Assembly: GCA_963666465.1 (NCBI GenBank) | Contig: OY762824.1 | Coordinates: forward strand, 2,418,001 to 2,482,000 | Length of the DNA: 64,000 nt | Direction of reading: 5' to 3' | From: VXYL01 sp963666465 | GTDB lineage: Bacteria; Pseudomonadota; Gammaproteobacteria; Pseudomonadales; Azotimanducaceae | Shown: piece by piece, positions 25,354 through 36,600 of the stretch | How the letters are laid out: every line of letters begins with the position of its first letter | Numbering within the stretch: position 1 is the stretch's first letter | Notes under the pieces: model-generated | What the model was told of the DNA's origin: nothing | The model's database searches: none | The model's input: the letters and a program-made list of their open reading frames with translations, nothing else | Translations under genes and position numbers: made by a program

Positions 25354-28300
25354 TCAGCTTGGTTCGCTGACCTTCCCGACCCGATCGGCGTCGTGCAGTT
25401 CCGTCGCCAGTGCGTCGGCGTCGGCGATTGCCGCCGAGCGTAGCCAGAACCTCCGTTGCAGGGGCTTGATCATGTAGAGACTGTCGCCGTCGAACAGGCG
25501 GAAGTCCGGCACAAGCTGGAAGTTCCCCGGCAGCGGCACGTTTAGCCGCCGTGAGAGCCGGCGCAACGCCTCGCCGACCGCCCAGTTTCCTCGTTCGTGG
25601 TATGGCTGCTGGCTTTCGCGATCCACCAAGCGCAGCCGCACGAGTGCCACGTCGTCGTTGTGAGCTTCAAGGACTACGTTGACGGCGGCGTTGCCGTCGA
25701 ACCATGGCGCAAGGCTTTCGGCCAAGCTGTGACCGTACGCTTCTCGGTCTGATTGGTCGGGTGTGCGCCACAGGCTGATGGAAGCACCCTTCGGCGGCTG
25801 CACGCTGGGAATAACCTCGTTCACCCCGTCCTCGACCAAGGCAATCTCTTCCTGGCCTAGACCGAAGTAGCGGTAGCAAAGCTCGTCGAGCCGACTGAGT
25901 ACGTCCTTGTCGGTTGGCGACACGACCAAGTTCTCCTGCGCTCGTTCCCGCGCCCCATCAATCAAGCTGACGAGTTCGTCCGCCGCCGACTGGCTGTTTG
26001 AGTCCATTTTTCCTGGCAGTGGAAACGGCAGGCGGAGCAACTCCTGCTGCTTGACTTCCGGTCTTTCGGAACCAAATGAGGCCGTACCATGGAATACGAA
26101 CCACATCAGTAGCTTGCTGCTCACGAGCGCCGCAAGAAGCCTAGCCGTGTAGGCATCTTGAGGCGGCACCGAAATCGCCAGTACCGTATCCCTAAACGTC
26201 AGGGGTTCTTCCAAGTATGTCGCTCTCAGTCGTTGGCCGCCGGTTATCCCGCGCGGCACGAGCACGCGGGGGCCGGCGAAGCCACGTTCGAATCCTTTGC
26301 GCCTCACCAAGCCGCCGAACTCGTCCTTGAACGGTTGGAGGCCCACCGGATTCTGTCCGAGAGGGCGGAATCCCTTGATCGGCATGAACGGCACATGGGG
26401 GATCAGCTCGCTATGCTCCGTAAGGTAGCCCGGCTCGCCAAGCCGTTCCTTCTTGACGGGCTGAAAGCCGTTGCCAATCACCCAGCGGTCGGCAAACGAG
26501 TCGATCCTGCGATGTACCTTCCTGTACTCAAGCACCAAGTCGCCGAGCGACGGCAGCGCCGCCAGATATGCGAAGAGCTTGGCCTCAGGGTCGTTCATCC
26601 AAAGGCGCCGCTTGAACACGAACGGATCCTCAGCGAGCTGGCGGGACGAGACCCAGCCCTTGTCCGCGCTGCTCAGCGTGATTACACGCCCCATGCGCAG
26701 GTTGAGGTCCGCTTTTGGCATCCAGTAGTCGAAACGGTATCCGGGTGCATCCTCGTTGCCGCAGCCGAAGATCATCAGCGCCGTTGGCCTAACCGCGCCC
26801 TCGAATAGCTGGAAGCGAAGATCCGCGAAGTTCACGACGTGTAACAGTCGTGCGATTTCCGCGAGTTTGCGTCGAGCCTTTACCGATGTGTCGCTGTGGT
26901 TGTGCAGAAATCCCATGGCCGGGAGCAGGAATCCCACCATGCCGCCGTCGCGCAGATGCCCCAAGGACTTCCACACGAACCCCCACGCCCCTTCCTTTTC
27001 GGGCACCGGCAAGTTTCGCTCTTCGCACCACGTGATTGAGCGCCGGTCGGGGGCGCGCCGACTAGCCCAGGGCGGATTGCCCACCACCACATCCGCCTTC
27101 AGACGTTCCTCCGACACGTCAAAGAAGTCCTCCGCTCGAAGCGTGCGTCCCCAGAGTGACGGAAGCAGCCGACCTCGCTTCATGAGCCGGCGGATGTCGG
27201 GTGGCTCCACCTCCTGTAACAGCGCCACGTAGAGCGAGAACACCGTCACCCGCACCGCGCTGGCTTCGATGTGGCACCCGTGCAGTCTCGACAGCATGGT
27301 AAGCAGGCTGTCCCAGCGGATGGTTCTCGACCGATGACTCCGGCGCCAGCTTTCGCAAAGGCGCTGGAACAGCCGGACCAGGAAAATCCCAGACCCACAT
27401 GCCGGATCCAGGAAGTCGCCCTGCGTCCTCGTCTTCTCGGGCAAGGTGTCCCACAGCGCGGATATCGCCGTGTCTGCCAGGAACATCGGCGTGTAGTAGG
27501 CGCCCTTCTTTCTGCGCTCGTCCTTTCGGGCACCGAGGAAGCGGTCGTAAACGGCGCTGATCAGCTCTATGGGCATGTACCTGAAGTCGTAACCCCACAG
27601 CCGTAGCTGGCCGCCAGCCCCTTCGTGCATCTCTTCACGACCGCTGCGGAATCGTGCCAGTGTCGCCAGATGCGCAGGCAGCACGGGCTCGGTCGGTGCT
27701 GCCGCGTCGAAGGCACACGGCGCAACGAAAAGGTTGCCGTTGAAGTCTTTGCGCAGGCGCTCGAAGAGGCCGAGGAGCAAGGTCTCGTCCTCTGCATTCA
27801 GAACAGCATCGAACGAGTCCGCAACTCCATCCGTCGCCTCCAGCAGATACTCAGGTAGTACGATGTCGCGGTCTTCCAGATAGGCGATGAACATGGTCTG
27901 CATGAGCAGCGCTTGCGCGCCGTCTGCGCTCAGCCCGTCGCACTCAAGATCGCACTGAAGAGTTGCGTGCGCCGCCGTCAGGTTGTCGAGCAGAACTTGG
28001 TCGATCCGCTCGTCTGGCCGGAAGTAGTCGGCCTGCTCCTCCAGCAGCCGACCGGACTCGGCCGCGTATAGGAGGTTCCTGAGGTCGAGTGCGTTCGCGA
28101 TCACGTGCATTTTCTGGACGAGGCATTCGGTTTCCCAAATGTGCTCGTCCTCGAAGGGCTTGCGCGCCAGCGAGAATGCCCTGACGGTGTTGGCCGTCAG
28201 CACGAGGAGGAGTGTGGCCAGCCCTTGGTTCCACAACGCGCCATGCAGATCGAGTACCTGATTCCTGTCGTATTCGTCGAGCTCCACGATCACGACAGTC

Positions 28301-28536
28301 GGCACGTCTTGGATGCAGAACACTCCGGACGCGCCCAAGTCGCGGAGCGTTGTCCGGATCGCGCCGGCATGGGCGCCTAGGCCCACGTCTTCAGCGTCCT
28401 CGTAGAGTTCTGGCGCGGTGCGCGAAGATAGGTCGAGCCGGGCCTTCCACTGGGCGCTCAGCGGCCGGCGTTGCGGTTCGATCATGCTGGGCATCCCCAC
28501 GAAAACACGTTGGCCGAGTCGAGACGACCGATCCAT
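25354..28536 (-). CDS. N6-adenine DNA methyltransferase, type IIG/PglX-like
   Basis: A 1060-residue protein convergent with the ImmA-like gene. KKGAYYTPMFLADTAI introduces the core; the SAM motif FLDPACGSGIFLVRLF is at about 376-391 and NPPW in VVVGNPPWASR near 487. The C-terminal third resembles target-recognition and effector regions of large defence methylases. ATG 28536 gives the longest form; ATG 28494 and 28485 (GGGGA upstream) are equally credible. It differs clearly from the 19945-22935 enzyme, so it is a separate acquisition. It probably works with the two + strand genes of this cassette, although it is transcribed towards them. Confidence 0.85.
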   Translation of the reverse strand: MDRSSRLGQRVFVGMPSMIEPQRRPLSAQWKARLDLSSRTAPELYEDAEDVGLGAHAGAIRTTLRDLGASGVFCIQDVPTVVIVELDEYDRNQVLDLHGALWNQGLATLLLVLTANTVRAFSLARKPFEDEHIWETECLVQKMHVIANALDLRNLLYAAESGRLLEEQADYFRPDERIDQVLLDNLTAAHATLQCDLECDGLSADGAQALLMQTMFIAYLEDRDIVLPEYLLEATDGVADSFDAVLNAEDETLLLGLFERLRKDFNGNLFVAPCAFDAAAPTEPVLPAHLATLARFRSGREEMHEGAGGQLRLWGYDFRYMPIELISAVYDRFLGARKDERRKKGAYYTPMFLADTAISALWDTLPEKTRTQGDFLDPACGSGIFLVRLFQRLCESWRRSHRSRTIRWDSLLTMLSRLHGCHIEASAVRVTVFSLYVALLQEVEPPDIRRLMKRGRLLPSLWGRTLRAEDFFDVSEERLKADVVVGNPPWASRRAPDRRSITWCEERNLPVPEKEGAWGFVWKSLGHLRDGGMVGFLLPAMGFLHNHSDTSVKARRKLAEIARLLHVVNFADLRFQLFEGAVRPTALMIFGCGNEDAPGYRFDYWMPKADLNLRMGRVITLSSADKGWVSSRQLAEDPFVFKRRLWMNDPEAKLFAYLAALPSLGDLVLEYRKVHRRIDSFADRWVIGNGFQPVKKERLGEPGYLTEHSELIPHVPFMPIKGFRPLGQNPVGLQPFKDEFGGLVRRKGFERGFAGPRVLVPRGITGGQRLRATYLEEPLTFRDTVLAISVPPQDAYTARLLAALVSSKLLMWFVFHGTASFGSERPEVKQQELLRLPFPLPGKMDSNSQSAADELVSLIDGARERAQENLVVSPTDKDVLSRLDELCYRYFGLGQEEIALVEDGVNEVIPSVQPPKGASISLWRTPDQSDREAYGHSLAESLAPWFDGNAAVNVVLEAHNDDVALVRLRLVDRESQQPYHERGNWAVGEALRRLSRRLNVPLPGNFQLVPDFRLFDGDSLYMIKPLQRRFWLRSAAIADADALATELHDADRVGKVSEPS

Positions 28537-28900
28537 GCCCAGCCACGCCGGATTCTAACCAAGGCATTCCGCAAACGCGTGCTGGCGCTCGTGGGCGCAC
28601 CTTGGCGGGCAACCACAATTTCTGCACCGTCCATTCGGCTGGCCCCCGCACATCACCCGCCCAGCGAAGCGCTGGCAACCCTAGGACGTGTGCGCGCACG
28701 CGTCAACGATGCCTCCCGCCGTCATCTCGCCCGGATCGCTCGAAATATGGGTTTCCATACAGCATTTGTCAAGGCCGCAGCCGATCGTGCGACTTTGCCT
28801 TCGGAAAGGGCATTTCTGCCTCCGTAGCACGCCCGGGGGCACTGACCAAGTCCCTCGGTGTGGCGTACCCCCCACCGAGAAAGGCGAGAAGTGCCAAACC
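28537..28900. other. Intergenic stretch without a recognisable gene
   Basis: The 5' region of the methyltransferase gene up to the FVC motif. No convincing coding frame or palindrome was seen. Confidence 0.4.
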
Positions 28901-28901
28901 T

Positions 28902-28960
28902 CCCGACACACAAACACTTCGTCCCGCGCACGAAGGGTGATCTCCGACACCGGTGCTCGC
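28902..28960 (-). repeat. FVC motif with stem-loop, 5' of methyltransferase
   Basis: GTG variant, virtually the same as the 23052 copy (6-bp CTTCGT/ACGAAG stem). It lies 366 bp upstream of the methyltransferase start and points towards it. Confidence 0.8.
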
Positions 28961-29081
28961 CATACAGACGTTTCGTCTCCACGTCTTGCACGTTTGGTCA
29001 GCCACGGATAGGCCGCTGGCGCTTGCCCTTGCGCGTTTCGGCCCACTCCAACATGGCATTGCCGACCTCGCTCCAAGCTAG

Positions 29082-29237
29082 TGTGCCGTCCCGTAAACAA
29101 AGTGCATTATTGCGACCCGAGTTTCGCGGCGAACGCCCGAGTGGAGGTGTGTTCGAGGCGGCACATCCTCCATTTTCCTCGCGACTTCCGCGGTCCAGTT
29201 GAGGCCCATTTCGGGAAGTTAGTTGCAGGACGGGACA
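29082..29237. mobile_element. 156-bp MITE with CTAG target duplication
   Basis: Comparison with the unoccupied copy (CTAG at 23228-23231) shows a clean insertion flanked by CTAG at 29078-29081 and 29238-29241. Ends are imperfect inverted repeats: TGTGCCGTCC left and TGTCCCGTCC (complement) right. No coding capacity. The mobilising transposase is not identifiable here: these ends differ from those of both IS types in the window. Confidence 0.85.
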
Positions 29238-29473
29238 CTAGGTCTGCCCGCGACGTTGGCATGCTCCCTGCGGGAGGGGGTGTCTTGGCCTTTCACGGTG
29301 ACGACAATGACGCACAGATCCCTCGTGCCACACGCTCACGGCTACGGGCGGCTTCGTTCGTCCCGTCCTGGTCTGGTCGAGCGTTGGGCGGATTTCAGTG
29401 ACCGCGATGGGCCGTCCCCTCCTGGTTGTCCTGTGCTACGCTCGCAAGACCATTTGCGTGGCTGGCTGAACGC

Positions 29474-29689
29474 ATGGGTCGTTCTCAATGGACAGCGATC
29501 ATCTCCCAAGACGAGGGCTGGTGGGTCGGTTGGATTGCAGAGGTGCCGGGCATCAATGCCCAAGAGCGCACCCGTGCAGCATTGCTGGAGTCCCTGACCG
29601 AGGTCCTCCAAGAGGCACTTGAAATGAACCGGAATGATGCCTTTGCGGTTGCGCACCACAGTTGCGAGCGAGTCACCTTGGCGGTCTAA
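29474..29689 (+). CDS. hicB: HicB-type antitoxin
   Basis: A 71-residue protein with the HicB partial RNase-H fold: WTAIISQDEGWWVGWIAEVPGINAQ, then ALLESLTEVLQEALEMN. No separate DNA-binding domain is present, as in short HicB proteins. ATG 29474 is used; the same start and first codons recur in the duplicated region near 23456. It faces hicA tail to tail with 4 bp shared, whereas hicA and hicB normally form one co-directional operon. Known role: neutralises HicA by direct binding. Confidence 0.75.
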   Translation: MGRSQWTAIISQDEGWWVGWIAEVPGINAQERTRAALLESLTEVLQEALEMNRNDAFAVAHHSCERVTLAV

Positions 29690-29889
29690 CCCGACTTGCG
29701 GGGCACGACCTCGGAAACGCCAAGGTCACAGCAGATTTTGTTTGCGAGCAGCTTCGGGATCTCTTGATGTCGAGGGACAGAGGAACGCTCATTGGTGGCG
29801 TCGTTCACCCACCACTCGTGATTGCTGCCCTGTCGCAGAAGGCGGCAGCCTTGAGCATTCAGGTGCTTGCGAAGGGCGCGGCGCTTCAC
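29686..29889 (-). CDS. hicA: HicA-type mRNA interferase toxin
   Basis: A 67-residue double-stranded-RNA-binding-fold toxin: KRRALRKHLNAQGCRLLRQGSNHEWW places the catalytic His at residue 24, the canonical HicA position, followed by SVPRHQEIPKLLANKICCDLGV. The start is GTG 29889, overlapping the stop of the upstream minus-strand gene as GTGA. Cleaves mRNA in known systems. Orientation relative to hicB is unusual, so antitoxin and toxin have separate promoters. Confidence 0.75.
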   Translation of the reverse strand: MKRRALRKHLNAQGCRLLRQGSNHEWWVNDATNERSSVPRHQEIPKLLANKICCDLGVSEVVPRKSG

Positions 29890-30458
29890 TGAGCAGCCCG
29901 ATAGTCGACCGCGAGGGTACGCACCCACGCAACTAGGCGATTCATCTCCTCGGTGGTAGCGTCGCGTGGCACCACTAGTTTGGCGAGGAAATCGGGCCGA
30001 AACGGGTAGCTGTATTCTTGCGCGATCTGGTGGTCTTGGGGGCGTCCGGAATCTTCGTGGACAGATTCTGACGTGCTCATGCGGCGGTTCGATGTCGTTG
30101 ATGTCGGCTTGGCGGACGAACGGGTGGGATACTTCCACGACGTCGGGTCGTCAAGAAACTTTAGATATGCAGCGAGTGCTCGTCGGAACTTTTGCTGGCA
30201 ATCCCTCAAGCTGCTTGGCTTCAGTTCGCGTGCCTTCAAATTGCCGAAAACTCGCACGACATGGTCAGCATCCAACGACTTAACGTCGATGCTGCGCCAG
30301 TTGTCTTGGGTTTCCAAGACGCGCCGACAGGCGATCGCGAGAGCCGTAGCCGTACCGGCGTTGATCAGGCCCTTCGATGCCGCCCATGACCAATGGTCGA
30401 CCAACGCTTGCGCGGACGTATTTTCCGAATCCATCTCCCGCTCCCTGTTTTCCGACAT
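29886..30458 (-). CDS. Protein resembling a tyrosine recombinase core-binding domain
   Basis: About 190 residues. LVDHWSWAASKGLINAGTATALAIACRRVLE followed by LKPSSLRDCQQKFRRALAAYLKFLDDP looks like the SAM-like DNA-binding domain found in front of phage integrase catalytic domains, but no catalytic R...HxxR...Y part follows. ATG 30458 or ATG 30434 (better purine-rich upstream) may be the start. It is translationally coupled to hicA, so it could be a DNA-binding regulator of the toxin or a domesticated recombinase fragment. Function uncertain. Confidence 0.5.
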   Translation of the reverse strand: MSENREREMDSENTSAQALVDHWSWAASKGLINAGTATALAIACRRVLETQDNWRSIDVKSLDADHVVRVFGNLKARELKPSSLRDCQQKFRRALAAYLKFLDDPTSWKYPTRSSAKPTSTTSNRRMSTSESVHEDSGRPQDHQIAQEYSYPFRPDFLAKLVVPRDATTEEMNRLVAWVRTLAVDYRAAQ

Positions 30459-30691
30459 CTGTACGTGGATAATCTGACTTCCTGGGCGTGTTCTGGACGC
30501 CATCTTCGCGGTCGTCAAGCGCCTTTCGACGTAATCTGTCTCGCTTCGGCTTCCCATCAGGTTATGCGCCAGATTCGTCCGATCTGGCGAGTTGTGCCGG
30601 CACATGGTGGAGTGGTGACCGTGGACGAAGCTGCGTGAGCAATGCGGAAAGGTGGCCAGCCCTCCCGCGTTGGCCGCTACACTGGGCGGCC

Positions 30692-33600
30692 ATGATTCCT
30701 TCCACGTTGGCTGCGGAAATACCGCGGGCGCTTGAGGACTTCCTCGCGACGGGATTCGGGCCGTCGAATCCGGCGTTTGAGTCGGTGATGGATGACTTCC
30801 TTGACGAGGCTGGCAATCTCGTCAAGGGGCCGTATCTCTCCATGGATTTGCCGTTTCAGCGGGCAGTGGAAGGCGGGGAACCGTTTCCGGCGCTGCCGCT
30901 TGGCTTCACGCCTTGGCGGCATCAGCGCGTTGCGTTTGAGCGGTTGCAGGCTGGCAAGTCCACCATCGTTGCCACGGGAACCGGGTCCGGGAAGACGGAG
31001 TGCTTTCTATATCCGATTCTCGAGCATTGCTTGGCGCGGGCTGGCACGCCTGGCGTGAAGGCCATCCTTGTCTATCCGATGAACGCGCTGGCGACGGATC
31101 AGGCAGGGCGGATCGCTCGGCTCGTCCATCGCACCGAGGCATTGCGCGGCAAGGTGAGCGCGGGGCTGTACGTGGGCGAAACCGGCCCCTCGCCCAGAGA
31201 TCGCATGACCGACGCGCATCTGGTCGAAAATCGGGATGCGTTGCGGGAGCGGCCGCCGGACATCCTGCTCACCAACTACAAGATGCTCGATCTGCTGCTC
31301 ACGCGGCCGTTGGACTTTCCGCTTTGGCGGCACAACAAGGCCGGAACGTTGCGCTTCCTGGTGGTTGATGAACTGCACACCTTCGACGGCGCGCAAGGCA
31401 CAGACCTCGCCTGCCTCGTGCGACGGCTGCGCTCGCGCCTGCAGGCGCGGGAGAATCTGGTCTGCGTGGGCACCTCTGCGACGCTGGGTGGTCAGGAGCC
31501 TTCAGCTTGGGGGAGCGCGAGGGGCCTCCCCTCGCTAGATGAGTCTCAGGGGCAGGTCCTTGCCTATGCATCGTCCCTCTTTCACGAGCCCTTCGCGGCG
31601 GATGCCGTCGTTGGCGAGACGCGGCAGGGGATCGACGAGTTTCTGGGCGATGCCCTCATCAACGAGCACCTCACGCCTCGGCCAGACCTTGCCGAGCGGG
31701 TGGACCCGAGTCGCTATTCGGGCACCGATGCCTATGTGCGCGCGCAGCACGAAGTGTTCCTCGGGGAGAGCGCGCCGGAGAACTTCGACACGCCGGCAGG
31801 AAGGATCGCGCTCGGCGACCGGTTGCGCGAACACGCATCGTTCGTGAACTTGCTGCGGGCGCTTCACGCGGCGCATCCCACTCCGGTCGCAGACGTGCTG
31901 GTGCGCCTGCAACGCAGCTTGCAGGTGTCGAGCGTCGGCGATGCGATGAACGTGCTCAATGCCCTGTGTGCGCTCATCTCCACGGCGCGCGGGATGGGCG
32001 GAAGCGCGGAGGATGGCGCCGAGAAGGCCGACGGGGCATCCCTGCCACCGTTCCTGACCGTGAAGCTGCATCTATGGGTGCGCGAACTGCGCCGCATGGT
32101 GTGCAGTGTTTGGGACGAACCCGACACCCCCCTTGATGCAGACGAACCCGACACCCCGCTTGATGCAGATGCCGGCGAGGCCGATGCACAGTCAACAGTA
32201 GCGCGTCCTAACCGCCACCGCTTGCGCTACTCCGACGACGTGAAGCCAGAGGGAGGCTTCGTGCATCTCCCCTTGGTGCAATGTCGCGAATGCCACGTCA
32301 CCGCCTGGGCCGCGGTCAAGCGGCCCGGCGAGACCAAGGTGGGACAAGACTTGCGCGTCTTCTACAACCGCTTCTTCCTGCGAGACCCGGAAGTGCAGTT
32401 TCTCTTTCCGTTGGCCGAGGGCGAAGCGCCGCCCCGGGGCGTACGCGGCGAAGAGACATCCATCTGCGGCGCGTGCGGCACCCTTGGGGAGGCACCGAAC
32501 GGCGTGTGCAGGGCGTGCGGCAGCACCGCCATCGTCGCGGTTTTCGCATCCCATTCGGTGGTCGCCAAAGGCACCGGGAAGGGACCGGAACTTAGCCGGG
32601 ACTGCCCCCATTGCCAGGCCCGCGAAGCGCTCATCATCTTGGGAGCCCGGGCGTCGAGCCTCTTGAGCACGGGCCTCGCCCAGCTGTTCGCCTCGCATCA
32701 CAACGACGATCGCAAGGTGATCGCCTTCTCCGACAACGTGCAGGACGCCGCCCATCGCGGTTCGTTCTTTGCCGCCCGCACATGGCGCAACAGCGTGCGC
32801 ATGGCGATCGCCCAAGTTGTGCAGGAGCACGGTGGCATCTCGTTGGCGGACCTGCCGCAGAAGGTCGTGGACTGTTGGAGCGACACCGCCGGCAGTCCCA
32901 AGGCGTTCGACGAGAAGCGCTTCATCAGCGAGTTCATTGCGCCAGACAAGATGTGGTGGCGGGAGTTCGAGGCGTTGCGTGAGAACGGCAGCGTTGCGGG
33001 GGGCTCCGAGCTGCTCGAGTTGGTCAAGCGGCGCCTGCGCTGGGACACCCACGCGGAGTTCACCTTCGCCGGTTCCATCGGCCGCACCCTGGAGCGCACC
33101 CAGACGGCGGCAGTGGGGTTCGATCCGGCCGCAGTCAGCCATGCTTGCGACTCATTGCTGACGCAGATTCCAGAGGAGTTCGGCGAGTTGCGCGAGGTGC
33201 AAGAGGTGCACGTGCGCAGCTTGGTGATGGGTGTGCTGCGGCGCATGAAGGATCGAGGGGCGGTCGATAGCCCGACGCTCGGTGGCTATCTGCGAAGTGG
33301 CGGCAATCCCTTTGCCATTCGGGACCGCGCCCTGCAAAGCTATGGTCCCCGCTCCGGGCTGCCCGTGTTCCCCGCGCCCATCGGCGACGACCGCGGAGTG
33401 GAGGGCATCACCAGCAGACGCAAGAGCTGGTATCAAACATGGGTGGAGAAGGTTCTGTCGCCGGTGCATCTGTTGGCGGCCACGAACAGTGCTGGTGACA
33501 TCCTGCGTGCGGTGATGGCCGCCCTGGAGAACGCCGGGCTGGTGCGACACCTTCCCGCGCGCAAATCGGAGGTGTGGGCGCTCGATCCGGCGCGCCTCTA

Positions 33601-36600
33601 CGTCACACCGGACGCCGTCGCGATGAAGGGGCCGCAAGCAAGGCGGCCGCTGATCGTGCCAGCCCGCGAGGCGTCCTCGTGGCAAGACGTGCCGAGCTTG
33701 GAAGTCGCATCGTTCGGATGCTACGAGGGGCACCAGCCAGGCACCCCGTCTTGGGCTGGCCGTCTCTACCGAGAAGCGGACATCCACCGCATCGTCTCGG
33801 CCGAGCACACGGCCCTCGTCTCCCGCGAGGATCGCGACCGACTGCAAACGCGCTTCGCAGCCGCAGACGCCATGCCTTGGGAGCCGAACCTGCTCTCCGC
33901 CACGCCAACGCTGGAACTCGGCGTGGACATTGGCGACCTCTCCACCGTGGTGATGTGTTCCGTGCCGCCGGCGCCGGTCAACTATCAGCAGCGGATGGGC
34001 CGGGCAGGGCGGCGTGATGGCAATGCGCTCGCGCTCACCGTGGCCACCGGCCGGCCGCACGATCTCTACCATTACGAAGAACCCATGCAGATGCTGGGAA
34101 GCTCGGTGGATCCGCCGGGCATCTTCCTGAATGCACCGGCGGTGCTGGAGCGACAGCTCACGGCGTTTTGCTTCGACTGCTGGGTGGCAGGGAATGTGGG
34201 TGCAGGGGCAGTGCCGCGGGCCATTGGCACGGTGCTGAACCATGTGGCAGCGGTGACCCTGGAGCGCTTCCCGTACCCCCTTCTCGACTTCATTCGGGGG
34301 AGCGCAGAAGAGCTGCTCGATCGGTTTCTGGTCGCCTTCGAGGCTCGCTCCAAGACGGACCAAGGGCTCGATGAGGCATCGCGCCACTATCTCCACGGCT
34401 TCCTGTTCGGCACAGACGAGCAAAACTCGCTGCGCCACCGCATCCTCTCGCGGCTGACGGACGCGGACAAGGAACGGCAGTCGTTGCGGAACGATGCAGA
34501 GGCGCTGACGCGGCGCATCCGCAGCCTTCAGCGAGGAGCGCCGGACCAGGCGACGGCGGGTGAGATCAAGCGCATGACGCGGGAGCGGGCCGCGCTCAGG
34601 GAGCTTGTGGCCAAGATCAACGGGCGAGATACATTCGGCTTCCTGACGGACGAGGGGCTGTTGCCGAACTATGCCTTTCCCGAAGCGCCTGTCACGTTGC
34701 GTTCAGTCATCTTCAAGGAAGGTAACGACGACGATGACGATGCGGTGGTGTACGAATATGTCAGGCCTGCGGTTTCGGCATTGGGCGAGTTCGCGCCAGA
34801 GAACGAGTTCTATGCGGGCGGTCGCCGCGTGGTCATCAAGCGGGTGGACACGAGGGTGTCACCCGTCGAGACATGGCGGCTTTGTCCTTCCTGCGACTAC
34901 GCCGAGAATGTCGGCACGGGCGACCTGAGCGGCACCTGTCCCGTTTGCGGCGACCCGCAGTGGGCCGATGCCGGGCAGCGGCGCGAGATGCTGCCGCTGA
35001 AGGTGGTTCATGCAGCGACGCCTGATCGATCAAGCCGCATCATGGACGAACGCGACGACCGCGAGCCGCTTTTCTATGTGCGGGAGTTGGGCGTCACGTT
35101 TCGGAACTCCGCAGTTAAGCGCGCTTTCGTCTGCGGCGACGCCGAGCGACCGTTCGGCTTCGAGTACATCGCCAGCGCCACCTTCCGTGACATGAATTTC
35201 GGCCGTATCGACGAGCAGGAAGCGCCGGTCAAGTTCGCTGGCGAGGCGCGCCCGCGCAAGGGATTCTCGGTGTGCCGGCGCTGCGGTGGCGTCCAAGGCC
35301 GAGATGGCACGGTGCAGCATACGCACACCTGTCGCTATCAGGACGACTCGCAGGTGGTGGACTGCCTGTATCTCTATCGGCAGTTCGACTCCGAAGGGAT
35401 ACGCATTCTGTTGCCGCCGATCGGCAGTGCCGACGAGGACGTGCGGCTGCACTCCTTCATCGCGGCGTTGGAACTCGGACTCAAGCGGCGCTTTGCGGGG
35501 GCCGTGGATCATCTGCGGGCGACCATTTCGCTGCAGCCGGCCGAGGAGGCGAACGGCAACGTCAAGTTCCTCATGCTCTACGACACCGTGCCGAGCGGCA
35601 CCGGCTATCTCAAGCAGATCATGAACCAGCCGGAGCAGATGCTGGAAGTGCTTCGGCACGCGCGGGAAGCGCTTGCCGGTTGCGTTTGTCAAGAAGATCC
35701 GGAGAAGGATGGCTGCTATCGCTGTCTCTATGTCTACCGACGCAGCCATGAGATGGCCAACATCTCACGCAAGGTGGCGCTTGGAATGCTCGACACCATC
35801 CTGGAGCAGGCGAACACCTTGGAGGAGGTGGAAGGGCTGCGTTCGGTCAAGGTGAATCCGGTGCTAGAGAGCGAGCTGGAGGCCCGCTTCGTGCAGGCAC
35901 TCCGGCATTGGGAACTTGGCGGGCCGCGTGTCCAGGTCCGCGAGGATGTGGTGGCCGGCAAGCTTGGCTATGTGCTCAGCGTTGGCGAGATGACCTACAC
36001 GATGGAAGCGCAGGCGCAGTGTGGAGAGTCCGAGGGCGTGGCCATCGCCAGCCGCCCGGACTTCGTGCTGCGAGCCACACGCGAAGCGCCCAACCGGCCT
36101 CCGGTGGCGGTGTTCATGGACGGGTTCGAGTTCCATCGCGACACGTTGGATGAGGATGCCGCTAAGCGCATGGCCTTGGTGCGGGCCGGCTACTTGGTTT
36201 GGTCGCTTACCTGGCACGACTTGGCACCAGCGTTTGGGGGCGAGGACGACTGCCCCAACCTCCTTGCCGAGGACGATGGCCACATGCGCGAGTTGCAGCG
36301 CGCCTTGGATGAGCGCTGGAGCACGGAGGCCGTTCGTTCGCGCCTCGATGAGCCGTCTCTGGCGCTGTTGATCCACTACTTGGCTGCCCCGGACGCTGTT
36401 GCGTGGAAGCGGGCCGTCTTCACGCGGTTGTTGCCGCTGTTCGAGCCAGCGACCATGCAAGACAGCGCGTTGGCAGATCGGGTTCGGGGCTTGGTGCAAC
36501 GGTTGCCGGATGGATTCCAGGATGCGTTCTCGGAATTGCCTGTTCCCGCTGTCTTTGCATTGAGCGGGGAACGCCAGGATGCCCCGGACGACCTCGCGGA

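Larger units (their letters stand above)
28892..29488. repeat. Direct repeat copy 2, interrupted by a MITE
   Basis: Counterpart of 23042-23469. It ends at the fifth codon of hicB, which here continues into a complete gene, so this is probably the original context and the 23-kb copy is derived. Confidence 0.85.
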
